Positions 17,171 to 24,565 of a stretch of 64,000 bases of DNA are shown here, piece after piece. Within the stretch, counting starts at the first letter, position 1. The number at the start of each line of letters is the position of its first letter. A program made the translations under genes and the position numbers. The notes below the pieces were generated by a model. It was given only the letters and a program-made list of their open reading frames with translations, was not told where the DNA came from and searched no databases. This DNA comes from Streptomyces antimicrobicus (GTDB lineage: Bacteria; Actinomycetota; Actinomycetes; Streptomycetales; Streptomycetaceae): contig NZ_JAJAUY010000007.1 of NCBI RefSeq assembly GCF_020532625.1, forward strand, positions 25,017 through 89,016, given 5' to 3'.

Positions 17171-18541
17171 ATGGGCTTCGCCGACGACCACCTCGTGCCG
17201 CTGGTCGACCCCGGTCTGGGCAACAGCGCCTACCTCGTCGACCTGGGTGACGGCCGCGCCCTGGCCGTCGACGCCGGCCGTGATCTGCGCGCCCTCGACG
17301 CGGCGGCGCGGCGGCGCGGCCTCACGGTCGCCTTCGCGGCCGACACGCACCTGCACGCCGACTTCCTCTCCGGCGCCGTCCAGCTCGCCCATGACACCGG
17401 CGCCACGATCCTGGCCTCCGCCGCCGGGAACCGGGCGTTCGACCATCACGGCCTCGCCGACGGCGACGAGATCGACCTCGGCGGACCGACCCTGCGGGCG
17501 CTGGCGACCCCCGGCCACACCGACGAGCACCTGTCCTTCCTCCTGCTGGACGGCGCCCGCGAGCTCGGCGTGTTCACCGGCGGGTCGCTGATCGTCGGCT
17601 CGGCGGCCCGCACCGACCTCCTGGGAGCGGCCCGCGCGGAGGAACTCGCCCGCGCCCAGCACCGTTCGCTGCGGCGGCTCGCCACGCTGCCCGACGACAC
17701 GGCGGTATGGCCCACCCACGGCGCCGGCTCCTTCTGCTCCGCCCCGCCCGGTGCCGAGCGCACCACCACCATCGGTGCCCAGAAGCGGGCCAACCCGCTG
17801 CTCGGCGCACCCGACGAGGACACCTTCGTGGCCCGGCTCCTCGCGAGTACGGGCAGCTACCCCGCGTACTTCGACCGGCTGGCAGAGGCCAACCGCCGCG
17901 GACCGGCCGTGCTGACCGCGCAGCCGCTGCTGCCCGACCTGTCCGCTCGGCAGGTCCGGGACCTGCTGGCCGACGGCGGTCAGGTCGTCGACGTGCGCCC
18001 GGCCGCCGACTTCGCCGCCGGACACGTCCCCGGCTCCCTGTCGATCGCGCTGCGCGGCCAGTTCGCCACCTGGCTGGGCTGGCTCCTGCCCGACACCGTG
18101 CCCCTCGCCTTCGTCGTGAACGACGACCAGGACGCGGACGAGATCGTCTGGCAGGCGTACAAGATCGGCTACGAGCGCCTCGCCGGCCGTCTCGCGGGAG
18201 GGACGGCCGCCTGGCTCGCGGACGGCAATCCGCAGACCACCACCGCGTTCGTCACCGCCGACCGCACCGGCGGCCGCCCCTACCTCGACGTCCGGCAGGA
18301 AGCGGAGTTCGCCGCCGGGCACGTCCCGGGCGCCGTGCACATCGAACTGGGCGCCCTCGCCGCCGTGGCCGCCGACGCCCCGCGGGGCGCGGTCGTGGGC
18401 TGCGGCCACGGCGAGCGCGCCATGACCGCGGCCAGCCTCCTCGAACGCGCCGGCCACCACGACCTCACCGTCCTCGACGGCGGACCGGCCGACTACGCCG
18501 CCGCCCACGACACGCCCCTCACCGAGGGCGCCCACCGGTGA
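17171..18541 (+). CDS. MBL-fold hydrolase with two rhodanese domains (persulfide dioxygenase-like)
   Basis: 456 residues. The N-terminal metallo-beta-lactamase domain (about 1-245) has THLHADF and ATPGHTDEH, metal-ligand motifs of the ETHE1/CstB group, followed by WPTHGAGSFC. Two rhodanese domains follow. The first (about 255-345) lacks an active-site Cys; the second (about 350-450) keeps it in GCGHGERA. Proteins of this layout oxidise glutathione- or coenzyme A-type persulfides and handle sulfane sulfur in the cytoplasm; this member's substrate is inferred. AAGGA lies 6 bases before the ATG. The stop overlaps the following MFS gene (GTGA), so the two form an operon. Confidence 0.88.
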   Translation: MGFADDHLVPLVDPGLGNSAYLVDLGDGRALAVDAGRDLRALDAAARRRGLTVAFAADTHLHADFLSGAVQLAHDTGATILASAAGNRAFDHHGLADGDEIDLGGPTLRALATPGHTDEHLSFLLLDGARELGVFTGGSLIVGSAARTDLLGAARAEELARAQHRSLRRLATLPDDTAVWPTHGAGSFCSAPPGAERTTTIGAQKRANPLLGAPDEDTFVARLLASTGSYPAYFDRLAEANRRGPAVLTAQPLLPDLSARQVRDLLADGGQVVDVRPAADFAAGHVPGSLSIALRGQFATWLGWLLPDTVPLAFVVNDDQDADEIVWQAYKIGYERLAGRLAGGTAAWLADGNPQTTTAFVTADRTGGRPYLDVRQEAEFAAGHVPGAVHIELGALAAVAADAPRGAVVGCGHGERAMTAASLLERAGHHDLTVLDGGPADYAAAHDTPLTEGAHR

Positions 18542-19851
18542 ACACCCCCACCCCACCGGCCGCCCCAGCCGGACGGCCCGTACGGCTGGGGCTGCGGCAG
18601 AACCGGCTCCAGTTCACCCTGCTGGTCGTCGTGAACCTCTGCGTCGGCGGCCTGGTCGGCCTCGAACGCACCACCGTCCCGCTCATCGGCACCGAGACGT
18701 TCGGCCTGACCAGCGACCTGGCCGTCTTCTCGTTCATCATCGCCTTCGGCCTCACCAAGGCGTTCACCAACCTCGCCGCCGGCGCCCTGACCGCCCGCTT
18801 CCGCCGCAAGCAGCTGCTGGTGGCCGGCTGGCTGATCGGCGTCCCCGTCCCGTTCGCGCTCGCGTACGCCCCCTCGTGGGGCTGGATCGTCGCCGCCAAC
18901 GTCCTGCTCGGCCTGAACCAGGGCCTGACCTGGTCGATGACGGTCAACATGAAGATCGACCTCGTCGGCCCCTCCCGCCGAGGGCTCGCCACGGGCCTGA
19001 ACGAGGCGGCCGGCTACACCGCCGTCGGCGTCACCGCCCTGCTCACCGGCTACCTCGCCACCAGCCACGGCCTGCGGCCGGTTCCGGAACTCGTCGGGGT
19101 CGTCTTCGTGGCCGCGGGCCTCGCCCTCGCCCTGGTCGTGCGCGACACCGCCGCCCACGTCGCCCTCGAACTGGCCCAGCACCCCCAGCCCCTGCCCGCC
19201 GACCAGGACGCCGGCCTCAAGGCCACGTTCGCCCGCACCTCCTGGCACGACCGCTCGCTGCGCGGCGCCAGCCAGGCCGGCCTGGTCAACAACCTCAACG
19301 ACGGCCTGGCCTGGGGCGTCTTTCCGCTGCTCTTCACCGACCACGGCCTCGGGCTCGCCGCCGTCGGCCTGATCAAGGGCCTCTACCCCGTCCTGTGGGG
19401 CCTCGGCCAGATCCCCACCGGCCACCTCGCCGACCGCATCGGCCGCAAGCCGCTGATCGTCCACGGCATGCTCGTCCAAGCGGTCGGCTTCCTCCTCGCG
19501 CTCGCCCTGCTCGACCGGCCGCTGCTCGCCGGAACCCTGTCCGCCGTCGCACTCGGGCTGGGCACGGCCATGGTCTACCCGGCGCTCATCGCGTCCGTCT
19601 CCGACCACGCCCACCCCGCCTGGAGGGTGAACGCCCTGGCCGCCTACCGCTTCTGGCGGGACATCGGCTACGCGGCCGGCGCCCTCGTCGCCGGCGTCCT
19701 CGCCGACGCCTTCGGCCTCGACGCCACGGTCGTCGCCGCCGCCGTCCTGACCGCCGCCTCGGGACTCCTCGCCGCCCACTGGATCACCGACCACCGAACC
19801 CGCGCCCCTCGGCAGCCGGCCGGCGTCCGGCGCCTTTCCCCGGGCCCCTAG
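18538..19851 (+). CDS. MFS transporter coupled to the MBL-rhodanese gene
   Basis: 437 residues with about twelve membrane segments. MFS signature loops are visible: ALTARFRRKQLL after helix 2 and GHLADRIGRKPLIV in the second half. The GTG start overlaps the MBL-rhodanese stop (GTGA), so the pair should be co-translated. The partner suggests transport of a sulfur compound or export of a toxic product; the substrate is not readable from sequence. The gene ends in a hairpin that includes its stop codon, and it converges on the phnA-like gene. Confidence 0.85.
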   Translation: MNTPTPPAAPAGRPVRLGLRQNRLQFTLLVVVNLCVGGLVGLERTTVPLIGTETFGLTSDLAVFSFIIAFGLTKAFTNLAAGALTARFRRKQLLVAGWLIGVPVPFALAYAPSWGWIVAANVLLGLNQGLTWSMTVNMKIDLVGPSRRGLATGLNEAAGYTAVGVTALLTGYLATSHGLRPVPELVGVVFVAAGLALALVVRDTAAHVALELAQHPQPLPADQDAGLKATFARTSWHDRSLRGASQAGLVNNLNDGLAWGVFPLLFTDHGLGLAAVGLIKGLYPVLWGLGQIPTGHLADRIGRKPLIVHGMLVQAVGFLLALALLDRPLLAGTLSAVALGLGTAMVYPALIASVSDHAHPAWRVNALAAYRFWRDIGYAAGALVAGVLADAFGLDATVVAAAVLTAASGLLAAHWITDHRTRAPRQPAGVRRLSPGP

Positions 19852-19856
19852 GGGAA
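19836..19856 (+). terminator. hairpin over the MFS stop codon
   Basis: TTCCCC (19836-19841) pairs with GGGGAA (19851-19856) across a 9-base loop that contains the TAG stop. It lies between convergent genes and may end transcription of the MBL-rhodanese/MFS operon. There is no T-run, as is common in this kind of genome. Confidence 0.45.
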
Positions 19857-19953
19857 GCCGAGGTGCTCGTCACCAGGCCCGCCGAGGGGGCGGGGAAGCG
19901 CGTTCTGTGCTCCAGGCGGCCGAGACGGCCATCGGGCGTGCGCGATCCGCGGG

Positions 19954-20313
19954 TCAGGCCTTCTTGACCACGCTCGACTTGAGCTGCATGGCTCCGAAGC
20001 CCTCGATCCGGCAGTCGATGTCGTGGCCGTCGACGCCGTCGATCAAGCGGATGTTGCGGACCTTGGTGCCCGCCTTGATGCCCGAGGGGCTGCCCTTGAC
20101 CTTCAACGCCTTCACGACGGTCACGCTGTCGCCGTCGCGCAGCACGTTGCCGACGGCGTCCTTGACCACGCGCTCCCCGGTGGCCCCGGCGTCGCCCTCG
20201 GTGCTCTCGGCAGGTACCCATTCGTGGCCGCACTCCGGGCAGACCACCAGATCGTTCATCGCGTAGGTGTACTCACCGGAGCACTTCGGACACGGAGGCA
20301 GGTTGTCGCTCAT
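19954..20313 (-). CDS. phnA: PhnA/YjdM-family zinc-ribbon protein
   Basis: 119 residues. An N-terminal zinc ribbon ([10 protein letters not shown] followed by CPECGHEW) precedes the conserved PhnA domain ([20 protein letters not shown], then GTKVRNIRL and a KSSVVKKA end). The length is typical of the family. PhnA was named from phosphonate loci, but the small zinc-ribbon protein is found widely and its biochemical role is unsettled; no phosphonate genes are near. It diverges from the ArsR1-SulP operon, and the ArsR-type inverted repeat at 20409-20430 lies in the shared upstream gap, so it could be in the same regulon. Confidence 0.9.
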   Translation of the reverse strand: MSDNLPPCPKCSGEYTYAMNDLVVCPECGHEWVPAESTEGDAGATGERVVKDAVGNVLRDGDSVTVVKALKVKGSPSGIKAGTKVRNIRLIDGVDGHDIDCRIEGFGAMQLKSSVVKKA

Positions 20314-20408
20314 TCACGCAGGTTTCTGGACGTCGGGAAGCGAGAGCGCCCTGGGGTGGGCCGGCTGGCCGACCGACGGGCACCCGCGCGATGGGTAGCC
20401 ATAGTAGC

Positions 20409-20430
20409 AAATTGCAAAATTCTGCAATTT
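20409..20430. promoter_or_regulatory. ArsR-type operator, copy 1
   Basis: AAATTGCA-N6-TGCAATTT, perfect 8-bp arms in an AT-rich patch that stands out from its surroundings. It is 92 bp before the ArsR1 start and 96 bp before the phnA start. The TTGCA-N6-TGCAA core recurs at 23443-23460 and 24503-24520. Confidence 0.72.
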
Positions 20431-20521
20431 CATAGATGCTGCGTGTGCTGCGTCCGTAGCTGTCCGCGGGCACGGCACCAGGCGTGTGCCCCGTCCGGGG
20501 CGGCAAGAAGGGTGCGAGACC

Positions 20522-20863
20522 GTGCCGGTTCCGCTGTATCAGGCCAAGGCCGAGTTCTTCCGGATGCTCGGACACCCGGTGCGGATAAGGGTCCTGGAGC
20601 TGCTGCAGGACGGGCCGATGCCGGTGCGGGACCTGCTGGCCGCGATCGAGGTCGAGCCCTCCGCCCTGTCCCAGCAGCTCGCGGTCCTGCGCCGGTCGGG
20701 GATCGTCACCTCGGCCCGTAACGGCGCGACGGTCGTCTACGAGCTGGCGGGCGGGGACGTGGCGCAGCTGATGCTGGCGGCGCGGCGGATCCTGACCGAG
20801 GTCCTGGCGGGGCGGAGCGTGCTGCTGGAGGAACTGCGCGAGTCCGAGGTTGCGGCCTCGTGA
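20522..20863 (+). CDS. ArsR-family transcriptional regulator 1
   Basis: 113 residues, a single winged helix: GHPVRIRVLELL, then the recognition helix PSALSQQLAVLRRSGIV and the wing ARNGATVVYEL. There is no cysteine anywhere in the protein, so the metal- or thiol-sensing modes of classical ArsR/SmtB/BigR proteins via Cys are excluded. The GTG at 20522 aligns with the start of its paralogue at 23559. It overlaps the SulP gene (GTGA) and lies downstream of operator copy 1, suggesting autoregulation of the four-gene operon. Confidence 0.9.
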   Translation: MPVPLYQAKAEFFRMLGHPVRIRVLELLQDGPMPVRDLLAAIEVEPSALSQQLAVLRRSGIVTSARNGATVVYELAGGDVAQLMLAARRILTEVLAGRSVLLEELRESEVAAS

Positions 20864-22593
20864 GCGTGAACACTGCGGTCGCGGCCGGGATGGCCCGGGT
20901 TCGCTCCGTCCTGCCCGCCCGGGCGGACTACGCGGTGATGGCCCGCAACCCCCGCCGGGACCTGCTGGCCGGTCTGACCGTGGCGATCGTCGCCCTTCCG
21001 CTCGCGCTCGGATTCGGCGTCTCCTCCGGCCTGGGTGCGCAGGCGGGGCTCGCCACGGCCGTGGTCGCGGGCGCGCTCGCCGCCTTGTTCGGCGGGTCGA
21101 ACCTCCAGGTGTCCGGGCCGACCGGGGCGATGACCGTGGTCCTGGTGCCGATCGTCGCCCGGTACGGACCCGGCGGCGTCCTCACCGTGGGTCTGATGGC
21201 CGGTGTCCTTCTGATCGCTCTCGCCCTCCTGCGGGCCGGGCAGTACATGCGGTACGTGCCGGCCCCGGTGGTGGAGGGCTTCACCCTGGGGATCGCGTGC
21301 GTGATCGGCCTCCAACAGATACCCAACGCCCTCGGCGTCGAGAAGCCGGACGGGGAGAAGGTCCTGCTGGTGGCATGGCGGGCGCTCGTGGAGTTCACGG
21401 CCGTCCCGAACTGGACGGCCGTCGGCCTCTCCGTCGGCGTCGCGGCGGTGATGCTTGCCGGTGCCCGATGGAAGCCTACGGTCCCGTTCTCGATCGTCGC
21501 CGTGATCGCCGCGACCGCGGTCACGCAGCTCTTCCGCCTGGACGCCGCGGCCCCGATCGGTGACCTGCCTCCCGGGCTCCCCGCGCCCTCCCTCGCCTTC
21601 CTCGACGCCTCCGCGTGGGGCTCGTTGCTCGCCCCGGCGGTCGCGGTCGCGGCGCTCGCCGCGCTGGAGTCCTTGCTGTCGGCGACCGTGGCGGACGGGA
21701 TGACGGTGGGGCAGCGGCACGACCCGGACAGGGAACTGTTCGGGCAGGGCATCGCCAACCTCGCGGCCCCGCTGTTCGGCGGCGTCCCGGCCACCGCCGC
21801 CATCGCCCGCACGGCGGTCAACGTCCGCACCGGCGCCACCTCCCGGCTGGCCGCGCTCACCCACGCCGCCGTGCTCGCGGTGATCGTGTTCGCCGCAGCC
21901 CCTCTGGTCTCGAAGATCCCCCTCGCCGCGCTGGCCGGCGTGCTGCTGGCGACGGCGATCCGCATGGTGGAGGTCGGCTCGCTGCGCGCGATGGCGAAGG
22001 CGACCCGCTCCGACGCCGCCGTCCTCGTCCTGACCGCCGCCGCCACCCTGCTCCTCGACCTCGTGTACGCCGTGATCATCGGCCTCGTCGTCGCCGGCGC
22101 CCTCGCCCTGAAGGCGGTGGCGAGCCAGGCCCGGATGGAACAGGTCGACTTCCGCCCCGACCTGCCCGGCGAGCACAGCGACGAGGAACACGCCCTGCTC
22201 GCCGAGCACATCGTGGCCTACCGCATCGACGGCCCCCTCTTCTTCGCCGGCGCGCACCGCTTCCTCCTCGAACTCTCCGAGGTCGCCGACGTGAAGGTGG
22301 TCATCCTCCGGATGGCCCGGGTGACCACCCTCGACGCCACCGGCGCCCTCGTCCTGAAGGATGCCGTGGAGAAGCTGAACCGGCGCGGCATCGCCGTCAT
22401 GACCTCCGGCATCCGGCCCGGCCAGCGCCAGGCCCTGGACGCCGTCGGCGCACTGGAGTTGCTGCGCCTGGAGGGCCGCGAGTACGCCACCACCCCGGAG
22501 GCGATCGCCGGGGCCCGCAAGCACCTGGAGCAGGCGGGACTGCTGCCCCGTCCGCATCACCGACCGCACCGCATCCGGAAGGCCGCACCATGA
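20860..22593 (+). CDS. SulP-family anion transporter with STAS domain
   Basis: 577 residues. The membrane part opens RRDLLAGLTVAIVALPLALG and has VSGPTGAMTVVL and PATAAIARTAVN, core SulP/SLC26 motifs, with 10-14 predicted segments over about 30-420. A C-terminal STAS domain (about 440-540) includes RMARVTTLDATGALVL. SulP proteins carry sulfate, bicarbonate or other anions by proton or sodium coupling. Sequence alone does not tell sulfate from bicarbonate; the nearby beta-carbonic anhydrase favours bicarbonate, while the MBL-rhodanese neighbour favours sulfur. It is coupled on both sides (GTGA with ArsR1, ATGA with the next gene). Confidence 0.9.
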   Translation: MSVNTAVAAGMARVRSVLPARADYAVMARNPRRDLLAGLTVAIVALPLALGFGVSSGLGAQAGLATAVVAGALAALFGGSNLQVSGPTGAMTVVLVPIVARYGPGGVLTVGLMAGVLLIALALLRAGQYMRYVPAPVVEGFTLGIACVIGLQQIPNALGVEKPDGEKVLLVAWRALVEFTAVPNWTAVGLSVGVAAVMLAGARWKPTVPFSIVAVIAATAVTQLFRLDAAAPIGDLPPGLPAPSLAFLDASAWGSLLAPAVAVAALAALESLLSATVADGMTVGQRHDPDRELFGQGIANLAAPLFGGVPATAAIARTAVNVRTGATSRLAALTHAAVLAVIVFAAAPLVSKIPLAALAGVLLATAIRMVEVGSLRAMAKATRSDAAVLVLTAAATLLLDLVYAVIIGLVVAGALALKAVASQARMEQVDFRPDLPGEHSDEEHALLAEHIVAYRIDGPLFFAGAHRFLLELSEVADVKVVILRMARVTTLDATGALVLKDAVEKLNRRGIAVMTSGIRPGQRQALDAVGALELLRLEGREYATTPEAIAGARKHLEQAGLLPRPHHRPHRIRKAAP

Positions 22594-23012
22594 CCGTCCC
22601 AGCCGACCTCCGCATGATCGAGGTCTCCGGCACCGAAGCCCTGTGGCTCCTGGAAGGATCCGCTCAGGGCCGCCTCGTCTACGTCCAGCGGGAGGTGGCC
22701 GTCGTACGGCCCGCCGCGCACGTGATGGAGTACGGGCGCCTCGTCGTCCGAGCCCCCGTGCAGGCCGCCGCGATTCCCGGCCGGGCACTGCTGACCTACC
22801 AGGTCGACGAGATCCGCACCCCGGTGGGCACCGGCTGGACGGTCAGCGCCCACGGGCCGGCCGACGTCATCACCGACCCGGACGAGGCCGCCCACTACCG
22901 GCGTACCCTGCCCGGCTGGAGTCACGGCCCGCACGACACCCTGCTGCGCCTGCATCCGCAGTCCGTGTCCGGGTTCCGGCTCGCCCGTACGGCGTCGGAG
23001 GCCGACCGATGA
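22590..23012 (+). CDS. pyridoxamine 5'-phosphate oxidase-fold protein
   Basis: 140 residues of the PPOX-like split-barrel type: the opening WLLEGSAQGRLVYVQREVAVVRP matches the common Streptomyces form of these flavin-binding proteins, and GTGWTVSAHGPADVI gives the second conserved strand. Members bind FMN, F420 or haem and act as small reductases. The ATG overlaps the SulP stop (ATGA) and its own stop overlaps the next start (ATGA), so it is the third gene of a four-gene coupled operon. The exact cofactor and substrate are unknown. Confidence 0.75.
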   Translation: MTVPADLRMIEVSGTEALWLLEGSAQGRLVYVQREVAVVRPAAHVMEYGRLVVRAPVQAAAIPGRALLTYQVDEIRTPVGTGWTVSAHGPADVITDPDEAAHYRRTLPGWSHGPHDTLLRLHPQSVSGFRLARTASEADR

Positions 23013-23434
23013 GTGTTCAGGTCGAGGCGATGCCCTACCGGCACGTGCTGGACGTGCCGGCCGTGGGCTCCGCCGTGCGGATCGCCCGGGAGACCACCGA
23101 GCTGGTCCTCGTGGAATGCGGGGTGGGCCTTCGCCATCCGAGCGTGGGACCGGCCCTGCTGATCGTGGCCGAGCTGGTCACCAACGCCGTCCGGCACGCC
23201 GCGGCGGCCTCACCGATGATCACCGTGACCTACGCCCACGGACCCGGCGCCTTTGCGTTCGCCGTCCACGACCGTCACCCCTGCCGGCCCGCCCTGTTCG
23301 GTGCGCTCGCCACCGCGCCGGGCAGCGGCCTGGCCATGGTGGTGGAGATGACGATGGAGCTCGGCGGCACCGCTGTCGTGCGGGCGGATGCGGACGGGCG
23401 TGGCAAGGCCATCTGGATCACCCTGCCCTTGTGA
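23009..23434 (+). CDS. RsbW-like ATP-binding protein (HATPase_c_2)
   Basis: 141 residues. The N-box reads LIVAELVTNAVRHA and the lid region has GSGLAMVVEMTMELGG, as in the large Streptomyces family of small GHKL ATPases related to anti-sigma factors. Such proteins bind partner sigma factors or STAS-domain antagonists. Being co-translated with a SulP transporter that ends in a STAS domain is notable, since STAS is the usual partner fold of RsbW-type proteins; an interaction is inference. The start overlaps the previous stop as ATGA; it is the last gene of the ArsR1 operon. Confidence 0.82.
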   Translation: MSVQVEAMPYRHVLDVPAVGSAVRIARETTELVLVECGVGLRHPSVGPALLIVAELVTNAVRHAAAASPMITVTYAHGPGAFAFAVHDRHPCRPALFGALATAPGSGLAMVVEMTMELGGTAVVRADADGRGKAIWITLPL

Positions 23435-23442
23435 AGCAATGA

Positions 23443-23460
23443 CTTGCAGGGATCTGCAAG
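23443..23460. promoter_or_regulatory. ArsR-type operator, copy 2
   Basis: CTTGCA-N6-TGCAAG, perfect 6-bp arms, immediately after the ATP-binding gene and 99 bp before the ArsR2 start. It has the same core and spacer length as copy 1. Confidence 0.65.
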
Positions 23461-23558
23461 GGTGGAGGTCGCAAGGTGTGACCAGGGGCGAACGGACGCC
23501 TCTGGCGCGGGAACGGTTCCGGGTGGACGAGATGGGCAATCAGGGCAGAGGTATCCAG

Positions 23559-23894
23559 GTGAGTACGCCGCTGTACCAGCTGAAGGCGGAGTTCTTCAAG
23601 ACGCTGGGGCACCCGGTGCGCATCCGCGTCCTGGAGCTCCTGTCCCAGCGCGAGCACGCGGTCGCCGAGATGCTGCCCGAGGTCGGGGTGGAGGCCGCCA
23701 GCCTCTCCCAGCAGCTGGCCGTCCTGCGCAAGGCCAACCTGGTGGTCACCCGCCGGGAGGGCTCGAACGTGTTCTACAGCCTCACCCACCCGCAGATCGC
23801 CGAGCTCCTGCGGGTCGCCCGCGGCATCCTCTCCGGCGTCCTGGAAGGCCAGGCCGAACTCCTGGCCGACCTCAAGGCCGGCCGCCACACCTGA
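23559..23894 (+). CDS. ArsR-family transcriptional regulator 2
   Basis: 111 residues, closely related to regulator 1: PLYQLKAEFFKTLGHPVRIR here against PLYQAKAEFFRMLGHPVRIR there, and the shared recognition helix SLSQQLAVLRKANLV. It also has no cysteine. The GTG at 23559 follows GCAGAGG by 7 bases; an ATG at 23532 is the alternative. Operator copy 2 lies 99 bp upstream, which fits autoregulation. The near-identical recognition helices suggest both paralogues read the same TTGCA-N6-TGCAA site and may compete or respond to different signals. Confidence 0.9.
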   Translation: MSTPLYQLKAEFFKTLGHPVRIRVLELLSQREHAVAEMLPEVGVEAASLSQQLAVLRKANLVVTRREGSNVFYSLTHPQIAELLRVARGILSGVLEGQAELLADLKAGRHT

Positions 23895-23949
23895 CTGCAC
23901 CCCACGCACCTGGAGCCGGCCCTACGGGGCCCGCACCCCCCGTGCGGCG

Positions 23950-24165
23950 GCCGTCTTCCGGCAGGATGAGGCGGACGACGACCGTCTTGCCGCACCCACC
24001 GGAGAAGCGCTCGACACGGACGTCACCGCCGAACACCGGACGACGCCGGTCACGAGCTCGCCGACCACCGAGAGCACGGCTCCGAAGAGCGCCGAGGAGC
24101 CCTCCAGCCCGAAGAGGACCGGAGAGCGTTCGCCGCGCTCACGTGCGACCTGCGCGCGACCCGCG
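23950..24165 (-). pseudogene. decayed GHKL ATP-binding (RsbW-like) gene
   Basis: Two pieces of a small GHKL ATPase are readable on the minus strand in different frames. One has VVGELVTGVVR, like the N-box ELVTNAVRH; the other has GGDVRVERFSGGCGKTVVVRLI, like the C-terminal strands. They abut with the middle of the domain missing, which points to deletion plus frameshift. The intact relative is 500 bp away at 23009-23434. This explains part of the 396-bp gap between ArsR2 and the small gene at 24291. Confidence 0.4.
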
Positions 24166-24290
24166 CGCGGCCCGCCCGCGGCCCGGCACCAGCGGCACCG
24201 TCCCCACGTGCTGGCGTCTCGCGGCGGCCGCCTGCCCGCCGGTGCCCGGCCGTCACCGACATCCCGGACCCGCCGAGGGCACCCCGAGGT

Positions 24291-24467
24291 TCATCGGGTG
24301 TCCCCGGTGCCGGTGGCCACGCCGTGATCGTGGGCCACGCGCAGCGCGTCCTCCAACTCCTCCGCGGCCTGCGCCTCGTCGAAGGCATCGCCAGCCTCCT
24401 GCGCAGCCTGGAGGCGAGCCCGCGCCGCACGGACCCGTTCCAGCGCCGCTTCCTCGAACCCGGCCAC
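24291..24467 (-). CDS. small helical protein under a likely ArsR operator
   Basis: 58 residues from the GTG at 24467, starting VAGFEEAALERVRAARARL. The sequence is rich in Ala/Glu/Arg with heptad-like spacing and reads as one or two long amphipathic helices, ending AHDHGVATGTGDTR. I do not recognise the family. Coding is supported by the composition, by position downstream of operator copy 3 (24503-24520, 36 bases before the start) and by the absence of a better frame. An in-frame ATG at 24509 lies inside the operator itself. It is transcribed in the same direction as the carbonic anhydrase gene just upstream. Confidence 0.6.
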   Translation of the reverse strand: MAGFEEAALERVRAARARLQAAQEAGDAFDEAQAAEELEDALRVAHDHGVATGTGDTR

Positions 24468-24502
24468 ACCGCACCCCCGTCCGCCACATCCGCAACTAAT
24501 AA

Positions 24503-24520
24503 ATTGCATAACTCTGCAAG
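24503..24520. promoter_or_regulatory. ArsR-type operator, copy 3
   Basis: TTGCA-N6-TGCAA (arms 24504-24508 and 24515-24519) in a short AT-rich patch, 36 bases before the start of the small helical gene. It lies between that gene and the end of the carbonic anhydrase gene. Core and spacer match copies 1 and 2. Confidence 0.62.
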
Positions 24521-24565
24521 TCTAGCCGGTGAGGGTCCGTCGGGAAGTTCACCGACCAGGGGAGA

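Noticed and set aside
20409..24520. CRISPR-like array from the three TTGCA sites
   Set aside because: The repeats are too short, widely and unevenly spaced, and each sits in a promoter.
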